64,000 nt of DNA from Anaerococcus marasmi (GCF_900290195.1 NZ_OLMF01000004.1:1167501-1231500); one strand, 5' to 3'; positions 10,532 to 20,622 are shown, counted from the stretch's first letter. Numbers and translations are program-made. Notes: generated by a model from the sequence alone, not told the origin.

Positions 10532-11365
10532 CTATTTAACAGCACCCTTGCTCATTCCTGAAATAATATTCTTCTGGAATATTAGATAAACTATTGTGAT
10601 GGTAATAATACCTACAACATAAGAGGCAAAGCTTGGACCGTAGTCACTTAGATACTGGCCTGTGTAGTTGTATTGGAAAAGAGGTAATGACCAAAGGTCT
10701 GATGACTTGTTAAGTATCAAAAGTGGTAGCATAAAGTCATTCCAAAACCAAAGGGCATTTATAATAAGGGCAGTAGCGTGCATTGGCTTAAGCATAGGAA
10801 ATATAATTTTCCTGTAGGTTGTAAATCTATCAGCTCCATCAATCTCAGCTGCCTCATCCAAGCTATCTGGCACGCTTAGCTTGATATAGCCTACATAGAG
10901 GAACAAGGTTTGTGGGATTGAATATGTTAAATATAGGATTACTAGGCCAAAGATGTTTGCCATTCCAAGACGACTCATCATAACTGTAATAGGAATCATA
11001 ATGACTTGGAAGGGTACAAAAATCCCTAAAATTAGTAGGATATACATAATATTAAATGCACGGGACTTTGACATATTTCTTGCTATTGAATAAGCAGCAG
11101 CTGGTATAAATATAGTTACTAGGACAACTGATGCTATTGTAATTATAGTTGAGTTTAAGAAATATTTTCCGATTCCGTCTTCTATTAGGCGCTTAAAGTT
11201 ATCCAAGGTAACTGGATTTGGAAAGCCAAAGAAGTTTTGCATTATATCCTTGGTAGTTTTAAAGGAACTAAAAATCGTAGCTAGTAGAGGAATCAATATT
11301 AGGAAAGATCCCACTATCAAGAGAACATACTTCCAGAATTTATTATTATTTTCTTCTATTTTCAT
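10532..11365 (-). CDS. msmG: Multiple-sugar ABC transporter permease, MsmG
   Basis: A 277-residue, six-helix binding-protein-dependent permease. The start was set at ATG 11365 behind GAGGTG, because the longer frame overlaps msmF. The EAA loop that docks the ATPase reads DEAAEIDGADRFTTYRKI (about 184-201) in the usual place before the last two helices. With MsmF it forms the translocation pore for raffinose, melibiose and isomalto-oligosaccharides in related systems. Confidence 0.93.
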   Translation of the reverse strand: MKIEENNNKFWKYVLLIVGSFLILIPLLATIFSSFKTTKDIMQNFFGFPNPVTLDNFKRLIEDGIGKYFLNSTIITIASVVLVTIFIPAAAYSIARNMSKSRAFNIMYILLILGIFVPFQVIMIPITVMMSRLGMANIFGLVILYLTYSIPQTLFLYVGYIKLSVPDSLDEAAEIDGADRFTTYRKIIFPMLKPMHATALIINALWFWNDFMLPLLILNKSSDLWSLPLFQYNYTGQYLSDYGPSFASYVVGIITITIVYLIFQKNIISGMSKGAVK

Positions 11366-11375
11366 ATTTTTCACC

Positions 11376-12242
11376 TCATACTTCGTAACGTTTTGATATC
11401 TTAATCTGAACAATAGAAACTATGGCTATAAGCAAAAATAGTATAAGGGCTATAGCATTGGCGTAGCCGTATTGGTTGCTCTTAAAGGCGTAGTTATAAA
11501 CCAAAAGTCCTATAGAGGTTGTGGCATTGCTAGGGCCACCTCCTGTAAGGGCAAAGATTTGATCAAAGGCTGTAAGCCCTGCCTTAAGGGCCATGATAAA
11601 GACCATAGATATGCTTGGCAAGAGATAAGGTAGTTCTATGCTCCAAAATGTCTGTCTGCTAGTCGCCCCGTCAATAGCTGCAGCTTCTTTTATTTCTGTT
11701 GGAATTGTCTGTAAGCCTGATAGGAAAATTATAATTGGCATAGCAACTCCCTGCCAAAGCATTACAAATATAGCCGCAAAGACAGAGCCGTAAGTCGTTC
11801 CCAAAAGACTAGTTTTTAGGAATTCTATATTTAAGGATTCTCCTATGGCTGGAAGTCCGTAGTTAAAGATTTGCTTAAAAATCAAAGATACGGTTAGGCC
11901 TGATAGGACAGCTGGGAAGAAGAACCAAGCTCTAAAAAATGTCTGTCCCTTTATTTTTGAATTGAGAGCTCTAGCTATTAATATACCAAATACTATTTCC
12001 CCAACTATAAGGCATATAGTTAATATCAAGGTAAAGCCTAAAGCCTTAAAGAACTTCTCATCAGTCATAAGGATTGAATAGTTATTTATTCCTACAAAAT
12101 CAAAGTTATAGGTTAGCCCTGTCCAGTTAGTGAAACTATAAAAAGCTCCCTGTAACATTGGAAAATAGAAAAATATAGCTTGTAATATCAAAGGTATGAT
12201 CAAAAAGGTCCAACCCCAATATTTGTTTAAAAACTTTCTCAT
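11376..12242 (-). CDS. msmF: Multiple-sugar ABC transporter permease, MsmF
   Basis: A 288-residue permease with six membrane segments. The first (WTFLIIPLILQAIFFYFPM) is followed by a long outer loop, as in MalF-type subunits. The EAA loop is IKEAAAIDGATSRQTFWSI (about 183-201). RBS AAAGGAGTAAATA precedes ATG 12242, and only 5 nt separate it from the msmE stop. It is the partner of MsmG. Confidence 0.93.
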   Translation of the reverse strand: MRKFLNKYWGWTFLIIPLILQAIFFYFPMLQGAFYSFTNWTGLTYNFDFVGINNYSILMTDEKFFKALGFTLILTICLIVGEIVFGILIARALNSKIKGQTFFRAWFFFPAVLSGLTVSLIFKQIFNYGLPAIGESLNIEFLKTSLLGTTYGSVFAAIFVMLWQGVAMPIIIFLSGLQTIPTEIKEAAAIDGATSRQTFWSIELPYLLPSISMVFIMALKAGLTAFDQIFALTGGGPSNATTSIGLLVYNYAFKSNQYGYANAIALILFLLIAIVSIVQIKISKRYEV

Positions 12243-12247
12243 ATTAT

Positions 12248-13519
12248 TTACTCCTTTTTGTTGCTAGCTTTCATCGGATTAAAGAAAGCGTTTAGCTCCT
12301 TGGCTAATTGAGCCCTGTCTTGGGTTAGTAGATAATTAGCTGTAGCTTGGAAGAAGTCCTCTTCACTATTCCACTCTTGACCCAACCAAACATAGTGTTT
12401 GTCTGTAAAGGCAAGCTTATACAAAGGTGCAAGTGGCGAATCTTCATTCTCTTTAACTCCCTTTACAGCAACTGGGGACCCATCTACGTCGTAGTATTTT
12501 TGCATGGCTTCCTTACTTGTCATGTATTCTAGGAAACGCTCTGCTTCATCAGGGTGTTTGGTATTTTCAGATATTGAAAGAGCCAAATCTCCTGCTCCTA
12601 CTGTAACTTCCTCTCCCTTATTTATTCCTGGGAAAGCAAAAGTAGATACTTCAAATTCAGGATTTTGTTGACTAATTGCCGCAAGCACCCAAGATCCACC
12701 AGCAAGCATTAGGGATTTTTCTGTTGCAAAGGCAACCACAGAATCATTGTAGGAGGCCCCTTCCCAGTTTCTTTGGGCATTTCCCTCATCTGCTAGTAAG
12801 TCTAGGTACTCGCTGTCTTTTACTAGAGTCTCGTCATTTTCATTAATTGAATTTACCTCAGAATATCTTAGATAATCGTTTGCTCCCTCATCACTTCCTG
12901 TAATATTAATCAAGGAAAGTTGATGATATCCATTTAGAGTCCAACCCTCACTACCTGCTACGGCGAAAGGAACTTCTCCCTTGGCCTTGATATCTTCTAC
13001 GAGCTTTTCAAATTCTTCCCATGTTTCAGGTACCTTTAGTCCCAATTCATCGAATTTTGTCTTGTTGTAGTAGATACAATAAAAGTTAGCTGAGAGAGGA
13101 ACACTGTAAATTTTGCCATCTATGGCGTACTTTTTTTCATAATCATTTACTATATTGGAAAGATAAGTGGCTTCGCTTAGGTCTTTAAAGTAGCCCGCCT
13201 TGGCCCATTCCTTAAAGTCCATGTTTTGCGGATAGATATTGATGATATCTGGGCTATCGCCTGCAAGCATACGGGTTTTAAGGACTGTTCCAGCATCTGG
13301 TACACTTGTCATATTAACCTTTATGTCTGGATTTTCTTTCTCAAAATCTTTTACTATTTCTTCTAGGGTGTCGACCATCTCTTTTTTCTGATTGAAAAAT
13401 TCAATTACAACCCTACCGTCTGCGGACTTTTCTTCCTTATTGGAACAGGAAGTAAGATTTATGAGAACGATCAAAAAGAAGACCATCCTCCTTATAATAA
13501 ATCTCTTATTTTTTTTCAT
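12248..13519 (-). CDS. msmE: Multiple-sugar binding lipoprotein
   Basis: A 423-residue solute-binding protein. The signal peptide RRMVFFLIVLINLTSC ends in the lipobox LTSC. The mature part is a family 1 extracellular sugar-binding fold: VVIEFFNQKKEMVDTLEEIV is the first strand-helix, and there is an aromatic-rich C-terminal half (HYVWLGQEW). It captures alpha-galactosides or isomalto-oligosaccharides outside the membrane and feeds MsmFG. RBS AGAAGGAGAAAG precedes the start. It sits between aga and msmF, as in the streptococcal operon. Confidence 0.93.
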   Translation of the reverse strand: MKKNKRFIIRRMVFFLIVLINLTSCSNKEEKSADGRVVIEFFNQKKEMVDTLEEIVKDFEKENPDIKVNMTSVPDAGTVLKTRMLAGDSPDIINIYPQNMDFKEWAKAGYFKDLSEATYLSNIVNDYEKKYAIDGKIYSVPLSANFYCIYYNKTKFDELGLKVPETWEEFEKLVEDIKAKGEVPFAVAGSEGWTLNGYHQLSLINITGSDEGANDYLRYSEVNSINENDETLVKDSEYLDLLADEGNAQRNWEGASYNDSVVAFATEKSLMLAGGSWVLAAISQQNPEFEVSTFAFPGINKGEEVTVGAGDLALSISENTKHPDEAERFLEYMTSKEAMQKYYDVDGSPVAVKGVKENEDSPLAPLYKLAFTDKHYVWLGQEWNSEEDFFQATANYLLTQDRAQLAKELNAFFNPMKASNKKE

Positions 13520-13540
13520 TTCTTTCTCCTTCTTAGAAAT

Positions 13541-15709
13541 TTAAGCTTCGATTTTACTAAAGTAATATTGTTTGCTTAGGAAATCTCCCCCATCCATAAC
13601 TATAGTTAGACCAGCATACATAAGCTCTGCACCTGAGTAGATCTTATTTGTTCCATGTAAACGATAGAAACTTTCTTCTTCAAGGCCCTTTAGCTTAAGA
13701 GTCGTCTCGATCTCTTCTATAGTCGAAAGTTTCCTTACGTAAGTCACTAGAATCCTATCGTCCTTAACAAATTCTACAGCAACTTCATTAATCTCTCTGC
13801 TCGGATTAATTAACCTGTATTGCTTTCCAAATTGGACTATAGGGCGAATTTCTTTGTACAAGTTTACTTGCTCTCTTATCTCGTTTTTTTCTTCCTTGCT
13901 TAATTTGCTTAAATCTAGTTCATAGCCAAAATTACCCATCATAGCGACATGGCCCCTAGTTTTAAGAGAAGTCACTCGCTTCATCTGGTGATTAGGTGAG
14001 GCTGAAACGTGAGCCCCCATACTTATAGTTGGATAAAGGAAGGTCGATCCGTATTGGATAGGAAGCCTATTTATGGCGTCTGTATTATCACTTGCCCAAA
14101 CTTGGGGGAAATATCTCATCACTCCAAGGTCGTTTCTTCCACCACCTCCCGAGCATGACTCAAAGAGTACGTCTGAATACTTTTCTGTCAAATACTTAAC
14201 TAGATCATAAAATCCTAGCATATATCTGTGAGATTGCTCCCTCGTTTCAAGATAATCTTTACCATTTCCGATATTTGTAATATTTCTATTATAATCCCAT
14301 TTTATATAATCGATATCATGATTTGATAAAAGATCATCTAAGACTTTTTTAAGATAAGCCACTACCTCTGGATTCGCTAAATTAAGGACAAGTTGATTTC
14401 TTGAATAGCTATGACCCCTCTTAGGTGCTTGGATGGCCCAATCCGGGTGCTTTCTGTAAAGATCACTATCAACAGAAATCATCTCAGGTTCGACCCATAG
14501 GCCAAATTTCATCCCCTTTTTATGAACATCGCTTATAAGTTCACTAAGCTTACAACCGATCTTTTCCTCATTTACCTGCCAATCTCCCAGAGCCCTATTG
14601 TCATCAAAACGATTGCCAAACCAGCCATCATCGAGGACGAAAAGCTCAATTCCAAGCTTACTTGCTTCATCAGTTAAGCTAGATAATTTTTCCTTATCAA
14701 AGTCAAAGTATGTCGCCTCCCAGTTGTTAATTAGGATTGGTCTTTTCTCATAAGCAAAGTTTTTGGCCATGATATGATTTTGAACAAAACTTTGGCTTTC
14801 CTGGCTTAGTTTTGTAAGACCCTGGTCTGAATAAGTTAGTAGGGCCACTGGAGTATCAAAGCTTTCACCTGGCTTAAGTCTCCAGGAGAAATTATCGTCA
14901 GCAATTCCAATCGACATCCTGACTTCATTTAATTGGCTTTTCTCAACATTCGCTTGGAAATTGCCGCTATACATTAGCTGAAGGGCCCAAGCTTCTCCAT
15001 AATCTTCATTTGCTAGAGTTTCTGCCAATATTATAGCTGGTGTTTGAGCGTGGCCAGAAGCCCCACGATTTGAAAATACCGAAAACATTCCCTGATCTGC
15101 TTTTCGGCGACGGAGAGTTTTCTCTCTAGCGTAGGCTCCCTGTAAGCTTATTATATCATAAGATGAAGCAGGCATATCAAACATAGCAGATAAATCTCTG
15201 TGAATAACTACTTCTTGGTTCGACTTATTTACCAAGCTTGTAAAGGTAGATATGGTTGGAGAATCCTCGTATGCTGTGTAGTAGATTCTTAATTCAAGCT
15301 CACTAAGATCATCCTCCAAAACTAAAAGAAGAGTCTCAGCTCCCTTTCTAGAGTGTGGATTTGGAAGGCCTTTTGCATCGACTTCATAATCTAGAATATG
15401 ACTCTCTTTTATTTTAAATAGTGTAAGTTCATTGTTTCCATGTTCAATTTTAATCGATGGATGCCTAAAGTCCCCAAAGCCATGGACTCCAAAAGCTTGC
15501 CTTTGTGTATCATAACTATAAGTCCTGTCATCGGGACTTTGTGTGGCTGAAAAAGCGTGGTCTTTTTCAAATATCGTATTGGAAAAATTATAATCCTTAA
15601 TACTTTTTCCTAGATGTTTAAGTAACAAATCTCCATCACGATTTTCTAAAATCATCGACAGACCCTTAGCATGCACGTAGTAGAGCCTATCTTTAATAAT
15701 AATTCCCAT
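13541..15709 (-). CDS. aga: Alpha-galactosidase (GH36)
   Basis: A 722-residue cytoplasmic enzyme of full GH36 length. It has an N-terminal beta-sandwich, then a TIM barrel containing WDYNRNITN (nucleophile Asp, about 473) and [12 protein letters not shown] (acid/base Asp, about 526); [12 protein letters not shown] is also typical. It removes terminal alpha-1,6-galactose from melibiose, raffinose and stachyose. It is the first gene of the msm operon, with RBS GAGGAGGG before ATG 15709 and a promoter carrying a cre site immediately upstream. Confidence 0.95.
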   Translation of the reverse strand: MGIIIKDRLYYVHAKGLSMILENRDGDLLLKHLGKSIKDYNFSNTIFEKDHAFSATQSPDDRTYSYDTQRQAFGVHGFGDFRHPSIKIEHGNNELTLFKIKESHILDYEVDAKGLPNPHSRKGAETLLLVLEDDLSELELRIYYTAYEDSPTISTFTSLVNKSNQEVVIHRDLSAMFDMPASSYDIISLQGAYAREKTLRRRKADQGMFSVFSNRGASGHAQTPAIILAETLANEDYGEAWALQLMYSGNFQANVEKSQLNEVRMSIGIADDNFSWRLKPGESFDTPVALLTYSDQGLTKLSQESQSFVQNHIMAKNFAYEKRPILINNWEATYFDFDKEKLSSLTDEASKLGIELFVLDDGWFGNRFDDNRALGDWQVNEEKIGCKLSELISDVHKKGMKFGLWVEPEMISVDSDLYRKHPDWAIQAPKRGHSYSRNQLVLNLANPEVVAYLKKVLDDLLSNHDIDYIKWDYNRNITNIGNGKDYLETREQSHRYMLGFYDLVKYLTEKYSDVLFESCSGGGGRNDLGVMRYFPQVWASDNTDAINRLPIQYGSTFLYPTISMGAHVSASPNHQMKRVTSLKTRGHVAMMGNFGYELDLSKLSKEEKNEIREQVNLYKEIRPIVQFGKQYRLINPSREINEVAVEFVKDDRILVTYVRKLSTIEEIETTLKLKGLEEESFYRLHGTNKIYSGAELMYAGLTIVMDGGDFLSKQYYFSKIEA

Positions 15710-15732
15710 AGATCCCTCCTCTATTTATATAA

Positions 15733-15761
15733 ATTATATAATATGAAAGCGATTCCTTGAA
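15733..15761 (-). promoter_or_regulatory. Promoter of the aga-msm operon
   Basis: Read leftwards, -35 TTCAAG (15756-15761) and -10 TATAAT (15733-15738) are 17 bp apart. They lie about 25 bp upstream of the aga start. The msmR gene is transcribed in the opposite direction from the same 101-bp gap. Confidence 0.7.
15743..15757 (+). promoter_or_regulatory. Catabolite-responsive element (cre) in the aga promoter
   Basis: ATGAAAGCGATTCCT fits the cre consensus WTGNAANCGNWNNCW at every fixed position. It fills the spacer between the -35 and -10 boxes of the aga promoter, where bound CcpA would block RNA polymerase. Glucose repression of the msm operon is therefore predicted. Confidence 0.75.
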
Positions 15762-15810
15762 TGGACTTTTGTTGTTCTTATATGGTAAAATGTTACTATT
15801 GGAGAGTACT

Positions 15811-16632
15811 ATGGTTATTTATTCTGAATTTGATACACTTAGTATGGATGTAGCAGTTGATTTTGTGGGCTACGAAGACTGCAAATCTTTGCAAGATTTT
15901 GGCCCTGCTATAAGAGATACTTACGTCCTTCATTATATTTCAAGTGGATCTGGCTATTTTCATTACAAGAAGGAAAAATTTTTTTTGAAGAAAGGTGACT
16001 TGTTTTTATTAAAGAAAAATGAGCTTACCTACTACCAAGCAGATAAGGACGAGCCTTGGTCTTATTATTGGATTGGCATAAATGGCAATAGGATTAAGGA
16101 TTATCTATCCTTATCTAGGATTCATGAAATTTCTTATATCAGGTCAACTGATACTTGTGATACGAAAAAGCTAGGAAGCATAATAAAATCGATGGTCGAG
16201 GATTCTGAAAGTATAGACGACCATAACCTAAAGCTTCTTAAACTTATTGGTCAAAGCTACGAAGTTTTATATGAGTTGATTAGGATAGGTCCCCAAAATA
16301 ACAAAAAGCCGGTGGGTAGTCGAACGAAAATATGCCTTGATTGTAGGCGTATAATAGAAACCCAGTACAACAAGGCCGATTTATCAATCCAAGATATTGC
16401 CTCTAAGCTTAATGTCAATAGGACCTATCTGACAAGGATCTTTAAGGAATACACAGCTATGTCTCCCAAACAGTATCTTCAAGAGATTAGGATGAAGAGG
16501 GCCTCACAACTTTTAGAAAATACCAGAGAATCCATAAAAGTAATAGCCTATTCAGTAGGCTTTAAGGACCCCTTATATTTTTCTAAGGCCTTTAAGGAAT
16601 TCTATGACAAAAGTCCTAGCGATTACAGATAG
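15811..16632 (+). CDS. msmR: AraC-family activator of the msm operon
   Basis: A 273-residue regulator with the start chosen at ATG 15811 behind GGAGAG. An N-terminal cupin-like sugar-sensing domain (about 20-140, with GSGYFHYKKEKFFLKKGDLFLL) is followed by two helix-turn-helix units (about 175-273: IQDIASKLNVNRTYLTRIFK and SIKVIAYSVGFKDPLYFSKAFK). It is divergent from aga, exactly as MsmR in streptococci, where it activates the operon when raffinose-type sugars are present. It ends in a terminator shared with the convergent tag operon. Confidence 0.9.
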   Translation: MVIYSEFDTLSMDVAVDFVGYEDCKSLQDFGPAIRDTYVLHYISSGSGYFHYKKEKFFLKKGDLFLLKKNELTYYQADKDEPWSYYWIGINGNRIKDYLSLSRIHEISYIRSTDTCDTKKLGSIIKSMVEDSESIDDHNLKLLKLIGQSYEVLYELIRIGPQNNKKPVGSRTKICLDCRRIIETQYNKADLSIQDIASKLNVNRTYLTRIFKEYTAMSPKQYLQEIRMKRASQLLENTRESIKVIAYSVGFKDPLYFSKAFKEFYDKSPSDYR

Positions 16633-16657
16633 GCATAATATTTATATCTTCACATAG

Positions 16658-16697
16658 AAAAACAGCTAGATTAGGCTTAACTTAGTCTAGCTGTTTT
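16658..16697. terminator. Bidirectional terminator between msmR and tag
   Basis: AAAACAGCTAGA (16659-16670) pairs with TCTAGCTGTTTT (16685-16696). A-runs and T-runs flank both sides, so transcripts from msmR and from the convergent tag operon can both stop here. The last bases overlap the tag stop codon. Confidence 0.8.
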
Positions 16698-17238
16698 AGT
16701 GTTTAAAGCAAGAAATGCAGTGACAATTTATTCTTCCTATGGCTTCTAGGAAGGAGTGGATTGTGACTGGTCCTACGAAGGAGAAGGACTTATCTTTCAT
16801 ATCTTTGGATATTTGGGCGGAAAGTTTGCTTTTCGCAATTATCTCCCCCTCTTTTCTCTTGTAGTCTATGGGCTCTTTGATGAAGTTTTCTAGGTATTTG
16901 TCAAAAGACCCATAGTCTTCTCTTACCTTTATGAAGGCCTTGGCGTTTTTTACCAAGGCTATAAGTTTTTTCTTGTTTCTGATTATTTTATCGTTTGCCA
17001 TGAGCTCTGCGATTTTTCTATCGTCATATCCTGCGATTTTCCTGTAATCAAAGCCGTCAAAGGCCTTACGCATGGCTTCTCTTTTCTTTAGGATTATCTC
17101 AAAGCTAAGACCCGCCTGCATAAATTCCATGACGAGGATCTCGAAGATATAGTGATCGTCATGGCTTATATTTCCGTATTCCTCATCGTGATATTTTTCT
17201 AAGAGCTCTCCCTTTGCCCATTCACATCTTTTTTTCAT
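16696..17238 (-). CDS. tag: DNA-3-methyladenine glycosylase I
   Basis: A 180-residue helix-hairpin-helix-type glycosylase. CEWAKGELLEKYHDEEYG at the N-terminus holds the conserved W and the Cys that, with the C-terminal CHCISCFKH, forms the family's zinc site. EFMQAGLSFEIIL is the damaged-base pocket. It excises N3-methyladenine from alkylated DNA. The start is coupled to the uppP stop (TAGATG) and has no clear Shine-Dalgarno, so it probably depends on re-initiation. Last gene of a five-gene operon. Confidence 0.93.
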   Translation of the reverse strand: MKKRCEWAKGELLEKYHDEEYGNISHDDHYIFEILVMEFMQAGLSFEIILKKREAMRKAFDGFDYRKIAGYDDRKIAELMANDKIIRNKKKLIALVKNAKAFIKVREDYGSFDKYLENFIKEPIDYKRKEGEIIAKSKLSAQISKDMKDKSFSFVGPVTIHSFLEAIGRINCHCISCFKH

Positions 17239-18120
17239 CTAGAAGAATAAAAAGTAAATAAATACTATTATAGCTAGTATTATTCTGTAAATTCCAAATG
17301 GTATGAAGTCATTGTTTCTGATGTAGGCCATGAATTTCTTGATAACAAAATATGCTACAAGAAAGCTTAGGACCATTCCCAAAAGGATAAGAAGCCACTG
17401 GTAGGCGGTAAAGCCTCCGAAGTTTTTGATAACTTTAAGGAAAGTCGCTCCAAGCATGGTAGGAATTGCTAGGAAAAATGAGAATTCCGCTGCAGCAGAT
17501 CTGGATAATCCTAGGATCATGGCTCCCATAATTGTCGCAGCTGACCTACTTGTTCCTGGAATCATGGCAAGGGTTTGAAAAAATCCTATAGCAAGTACAG
17601 TCTTATAGGAAACCATGGCTATATTATCGTGCCTAAAGCCCTTGTTTCCTTTATTTCTTTTTTCTACAAAGATTATTATTAGACCCCAAACAAGTAGCAT
17701 AGCCCCAACTACCATCGGGTTAAAGAGATGTTCGTCTATGAAATCATCAAAAAGTAGACCCAAGACCATGGCTGGAAGTACTCCGACTATAACTCTTTTC
17801 CAAAGCTCTATGGTCTTCTTATCAGGATGGGTTAATCTAAAGTAGAATCTAGATTGACCGTTTAGCCTATCGTAGTTTTTTGGGAAGTATCTTTCTGTCT
17901 TTTCCCTATCCCAAGGGTTGAGTCTTTTAAAATAAATTACTACAACAGATAAGATCGCCCCTAGTTGGATGATTATATTAAAGGCGTTGGAAAAGCCTTC
18001 TGGTTCAAGCTTTACAAATTGGTTTACCAATATCAAATGTCCAGTCGATGATACTGGCAAGAATTCTGTAACTCCTTCCACTATGGAAAGGATTAGGACT
18101 TTTATAAAATCTATTATCAT
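17239..18120 (-). CDS. uppP: Undecaprenyl-diphosphatase
   Basis: A 293-residue polytopic membrane protein of the BacA/UppP family. The two signature segments are VEGVTEFLPVSSTGHL (about 15-30, with catalytic Glu and Ser) and PGTSRSAATIMGAMILGLSR (about 190-209, with the essential Arg). It recycles undecaprenyl diphosphate to the monophosphate for peptidoglycan and polysaccharide synthesis and can confer bacitracin tolerance. Its ATG overlaps the upstream stop by 4 nt (ATGA). Confidence 0.95.
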   Translation of the reverse strand: MIIDFIKVLILSIVEGVTEFLPVSSTGHLILVNQFVKLEPEGFSNAFNIIIQLGAILSVVVIYFKRLNPWDREKTERYFPKNYDRLNGQSRFYFRLTHPDKKTIELWKRVIVGVLPAMVLGLLFDDFIDEHLFNPMVVGAMLLVWGLIIIFVEKRNKGNKGFRHDNIAMVSYKTVLAIGFFQTLAMIPGTSRSAATIMGAMILGLSRSAAAEFSFFLAIPTMLGATFLKVIKNFGGFTAYQWLLILLGMVLSFLVAYFVIKKFMAYIRNNDFIPFGIYRIILAIIVFIYFLFF

Positions 18121-18926
18121 TCAAATTCCTCCAAGAATGAGCGTTTTTCTCCCTTTATTTGGTAGCCTAAGACCATATCGCAATTGACATTTTCTGCTGA
18201 TCTTAGGATTGACTTTTCTACGTCTGGGTTGTCTTTTTTAAGTTCTGCTATCAACTCTTTTATCTTCTTTCTAGTGTAGGATTCGCTAGATTTGGTGACT
18301 GTGCAGGCACAATTTAGGGCAGACAGAGATACGTAATCCCTCCACCTTTTGATATCGTCCTCGTGAAGATAATAGAGGGGTCTGATTAGCTCCATATCGT
18401 CAAAATTTTGAGCGATGAGCTTAGGCTTCATAGTCTTAAAGTTTCCTGCATAGAGGACATTCATCATGGTTGTCTCGATTGCATCATTCATATGATGGCC
18501 TAGGGCAACCTTGTTGCAGCCTAACTCCTTTGCCTTGGCATAGAGAAAGCCCCTTCTCATTCTCGCACACATATAGCAAGGATAGTCTCCCTTGGTTATG
18601 GTCTCTGCTACTTCAAAAACTTCCGAATCATAGATTGTCGCATCTATGTTAAGGTAGGCTAAGTTTTTTTCTAGTAGGTCTCTGTTTTCCTTATCGTAGC
18701 CTGGGTCCATAGAGATGTATTCTACATCAAATTTTACTCTAGAGTGCTTATGTAATTCTTCTATAAGCTTTGCAAGAATCAAGGAATCCTTGCCGCCAGA
18801 TATGGCAACAGCTACCTTGTCTCCTTCATTTATCAAGGAAAATTCCTTGACCGCCTTGATAAAGGGCGACCAGATTTCCTTCCTATATTTTTTTATAAGT
18901 GATCTTTCAATTTCTACTAATTCCAT
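18117..18926 (-). CDS. TtcA-like tRNA thiolation enzyme (PP-loop ATPase)
   Basis: A 269-residue protein with the PP-loop SGGKDS at 43-48. CYMC (about 116-119) and a later Cys in NCACT match the three Fe-S ligands of TtcA, which makes 2-thiocytidine at tRNA position 32. GHHMNDAIETTMMN is the conserved adenylation segment. Several related families (TtcA, TtuA-like) share this plan, so the exact modified base is not certain. It overlaps both neighbours (TAATG upstream, ATGA downstream). Confidence 0.85.
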   Translation of the reverse strand: MELVEIERSLIKKYRKEIWSPFIKAVKEFSLINEGDKVAVAISGGKDSLILAKLIEELHKHSRVKFDVEYISMDPGYDKENRDLLEKNLAYLNIDATIYDSEVFEVAETITKGDYPCYMCARMRRGFLYAKAKELGCNKVALGHHMNDAIETTMMNVLYAGNFKTMKPKLIAQNFDDMELIRPLYYLHEDDIKRWRDYVSLSALNCACTVTKSSESYTRKKIKELIAELKKDNPDVEKSILRSAENVNCDMVLGYQIKGEKRSFLEEFE

Positions 18927-19717
18927 TATAACTCCACTATTTTTGAAGGTATGTATCTTTCACAGACCTCCAAGTTTATATCTTTTTCTGTATCCAGTCC
19001 CAAACTCTTGAGATAATTATCAACTGTAAGTCTTGAAAGCTCTGGAGTATTGTTGGTATCTGATAGGTGAGATAAAAAAACCGTCTCATTCTTACCAACT
19101 AATGCATCAGCTAGGGCTTCCGCCGACTGGTCATTTGACAAGTGGCCCATCTTTCCCATAACTCTAAGCTTAAGATTATGAGGATATGGCCCAAGCTTTA
19201 GGGCTTCTAGGTCGTGGTTTGCCTCCATATAATAGATATCAGAACCCTTAATCTCGTAGGCAATCTTCTCATCTATTATTCCTGTATCAGAAATAAGGCT
19301 TATCTTTTTATTTCCCAGATAGATAACATATCCCACAGGCTCCATAGCATCGTGGTGAATGTCTATGGGGAGGATATCCATTGACTTAAAGTTTATAAAC
19401 TGGTTTGTCTTAAATATCTTTATATTTTCTTCCTTCAATCTCTTAGCCTTTTTGGCAAAAGCCTTCCAGGTTCCCTCGTTGGCATAGATTGGAATATCAA
19501 ATCTCCTCGATAGGACTCCTGCTCCTTGGATGTGGTCGTTGTGCTCGTGAGTGAGAAATATCCCATCGAGATCCTTTGCTTTCTCTCCGATTTGGGCTAG
19601 GAGATTTTCGATTTTTTTCCCAGAAAATCCCGCATCGATTAGTATGCGACATCCCTTATATTCGAGAAAGCTTACATTTCCTGATGATCCAGAAGATAAG
19701 GTTACAAATCTAGACAT
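18926..19717 (-). CDS. YycJ/WalJ-like metallo-beta-lactamase-fold hydrolase
   Basis: A 263-residue MBL-fold protein. The dinuclear metal motif HEHNDH is at 57-62; further ligands are in DIHHDA and near SDTGI, and HLSDTNN lies toward the end. This is the YycJ/WalJ group, thought to act on nucleic acids and linked to DNA repair and coordination of cell division in Firmicutes. Here it is in an operon with TtcA-like, uppP and tag rather than with walRK. Its start overlaps the upstream HAD gene by 8 nt. Confidence 0.88.
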   Translation of the reverse strand: MSRFVTLSSGSSGNVSFLEYKGCRILIDAGFSGKKIENLLAQIGEKAKDLDGIFLTHEHNDHIQGAGVLSRRFDIPIYANEGTWKAFAKKAKRLKEENIKIFKTNQFINFKSMDILPIDIHHDAMEPVGYVIYLGNKKISLISDTGIIDEKIAYEIKGSDIYYMEANHDLEALKLGPYPHNLKLRVMGKMGHLSNDQSAEALADALVGKNETVFLSHLSDTNNTPELSRLTVDNYLKSLGLDTEKDINLEVCERYIPSKIVEL

Positions 19718-20531
19718 CTAGATTAAAATACTCCTTAAGAAACTCAGCTATGGAAGGCTCTTCGTTTGATCCTATGACAAAGTCTGCCGCATCTTGGGCT
19801 TCTTTCATTCCAGAAGCCATGGCCACACCACATCCTGCAAACTCCAAGCTTTTTACATCATTCATTCCGTCTCCAAAATACATGATGTTTTCTCTGTCAA
19901 TTTCAAGCATTTGAGCTAGTTTCTTTAGACTTTCAGACTTACCTGAGTTTTTGTTTAGGATCTCTAGAAGATGCTTTTCATTTCTCATAATCTTATAGTC
20001 TTTCACAAGCTCTTTCCTATTTTCCTCAGTGAACTTATCCAGAAGGTCTTTTTCTCCTGTAATGCCAATCCTACATATGCTGTCTTCTATGTCTTCAAAC
20101 TTTTCAAACTTAAACCAAGGCATAGAAACCTGCCATTGGTCGTACAAGAAGGCATCGTTAGGAACTTCTGCATTTAAGTAGAGAATATTCATGGTGTGAA
20201 TTGTAATCTGTAGGTCCTCTTCTCCAACCATACTTTTAATCTTTTCGTAATCTTTCTTTCCTAAGGGATTGGAGATAAGGGCCTTGCCGTCAGCGTTTCT
20301 CCTCACGAAGGCTCCTGTTCCACAGATAGAATAGTCATCATAGGCCATAAGGTCAAGCTTTTGACGCATCCTCCACATACCATTGAAGGTCCTGCCGGAA
20401 TTTAAGACTATCTTAATCCCCTTTTCCTTAAGTTTCTTTATAGCTGCGACATTTTCGTCAAGCATTTCTTTTTTATCATTTACTAAAGTACCATCTATGT
20501 CAAATACAATTAGTTTTATATCTTTTTTCAT
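19710..20531 (-). CDS. Cof-type HAD-superfamily phosphatase
   Basis: A 273-residue type IIB HAD protein. Motif I DIDGT (11-15) has both aspartates, motif II is NSGRT, the motif III lysine lies in the SESLKKL segment, and motif IV is FGDGMNDVKSLE. The C2-type cap lies between about 85 and 190. It is probably a sugar-phosphate or nucleotide phosphatase; substrate unknown. First gene of the five-gene overlapping operon, with RBS AAAGGGAG. Confidence 0.88.
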   Translation of the reverse strand: MKKDIKLIVFDIDGTLVNDKKEMLDENVAAIKKLKEKGIKIVLNSGRTFNGMWRMRQKLDLMAYDDYSICGTGAFVRRNADGKALISNPLGKKDYEKIKSMVGEEDLQITIHTMNILYLNAEVPNDAFLYDQWQVSMPWFKFEKFEDIEDSICRIGITGEKDLLDKFTEENRKELVKDYKIMRNEKHLLEILNKNSGKSESLKKLAQMLEIDRENIMYFGDGMNDVKSLEFAGCGVAMASGMKEAQDAADFVIGSNEEPSIAEFLKEYFNLDV

Positions 20532-20592
20532 AAGTCTCCCTTTCGTTATAGACTATATTATAATACTAGATAAGGGCTTATTTTCAATCTGA

Positions 20593-20622
20593 TTGAAGGC
20601 TAGGTAAAAGAAGTGTTATAAT
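20593..20622 (+). promoter_or_regulatory. Promoter of the ModE-like gene
   Basis: TTGAAG (20593-20598), an 18-bp spacer and TATAAT (20617-20622). Predicted transcription starts near 20629, which argues that the TTG at 20658, not the one at 20634, is the translation start. Confidence 0.6.

Noticed and set aside
18926-20531. walRK-type regulatory context for the YycJ-like gene
   Set aside because: Neighbours are a HAD protein and a TtcA-like protein; there is no histidine kinase or response regulator in the operon.
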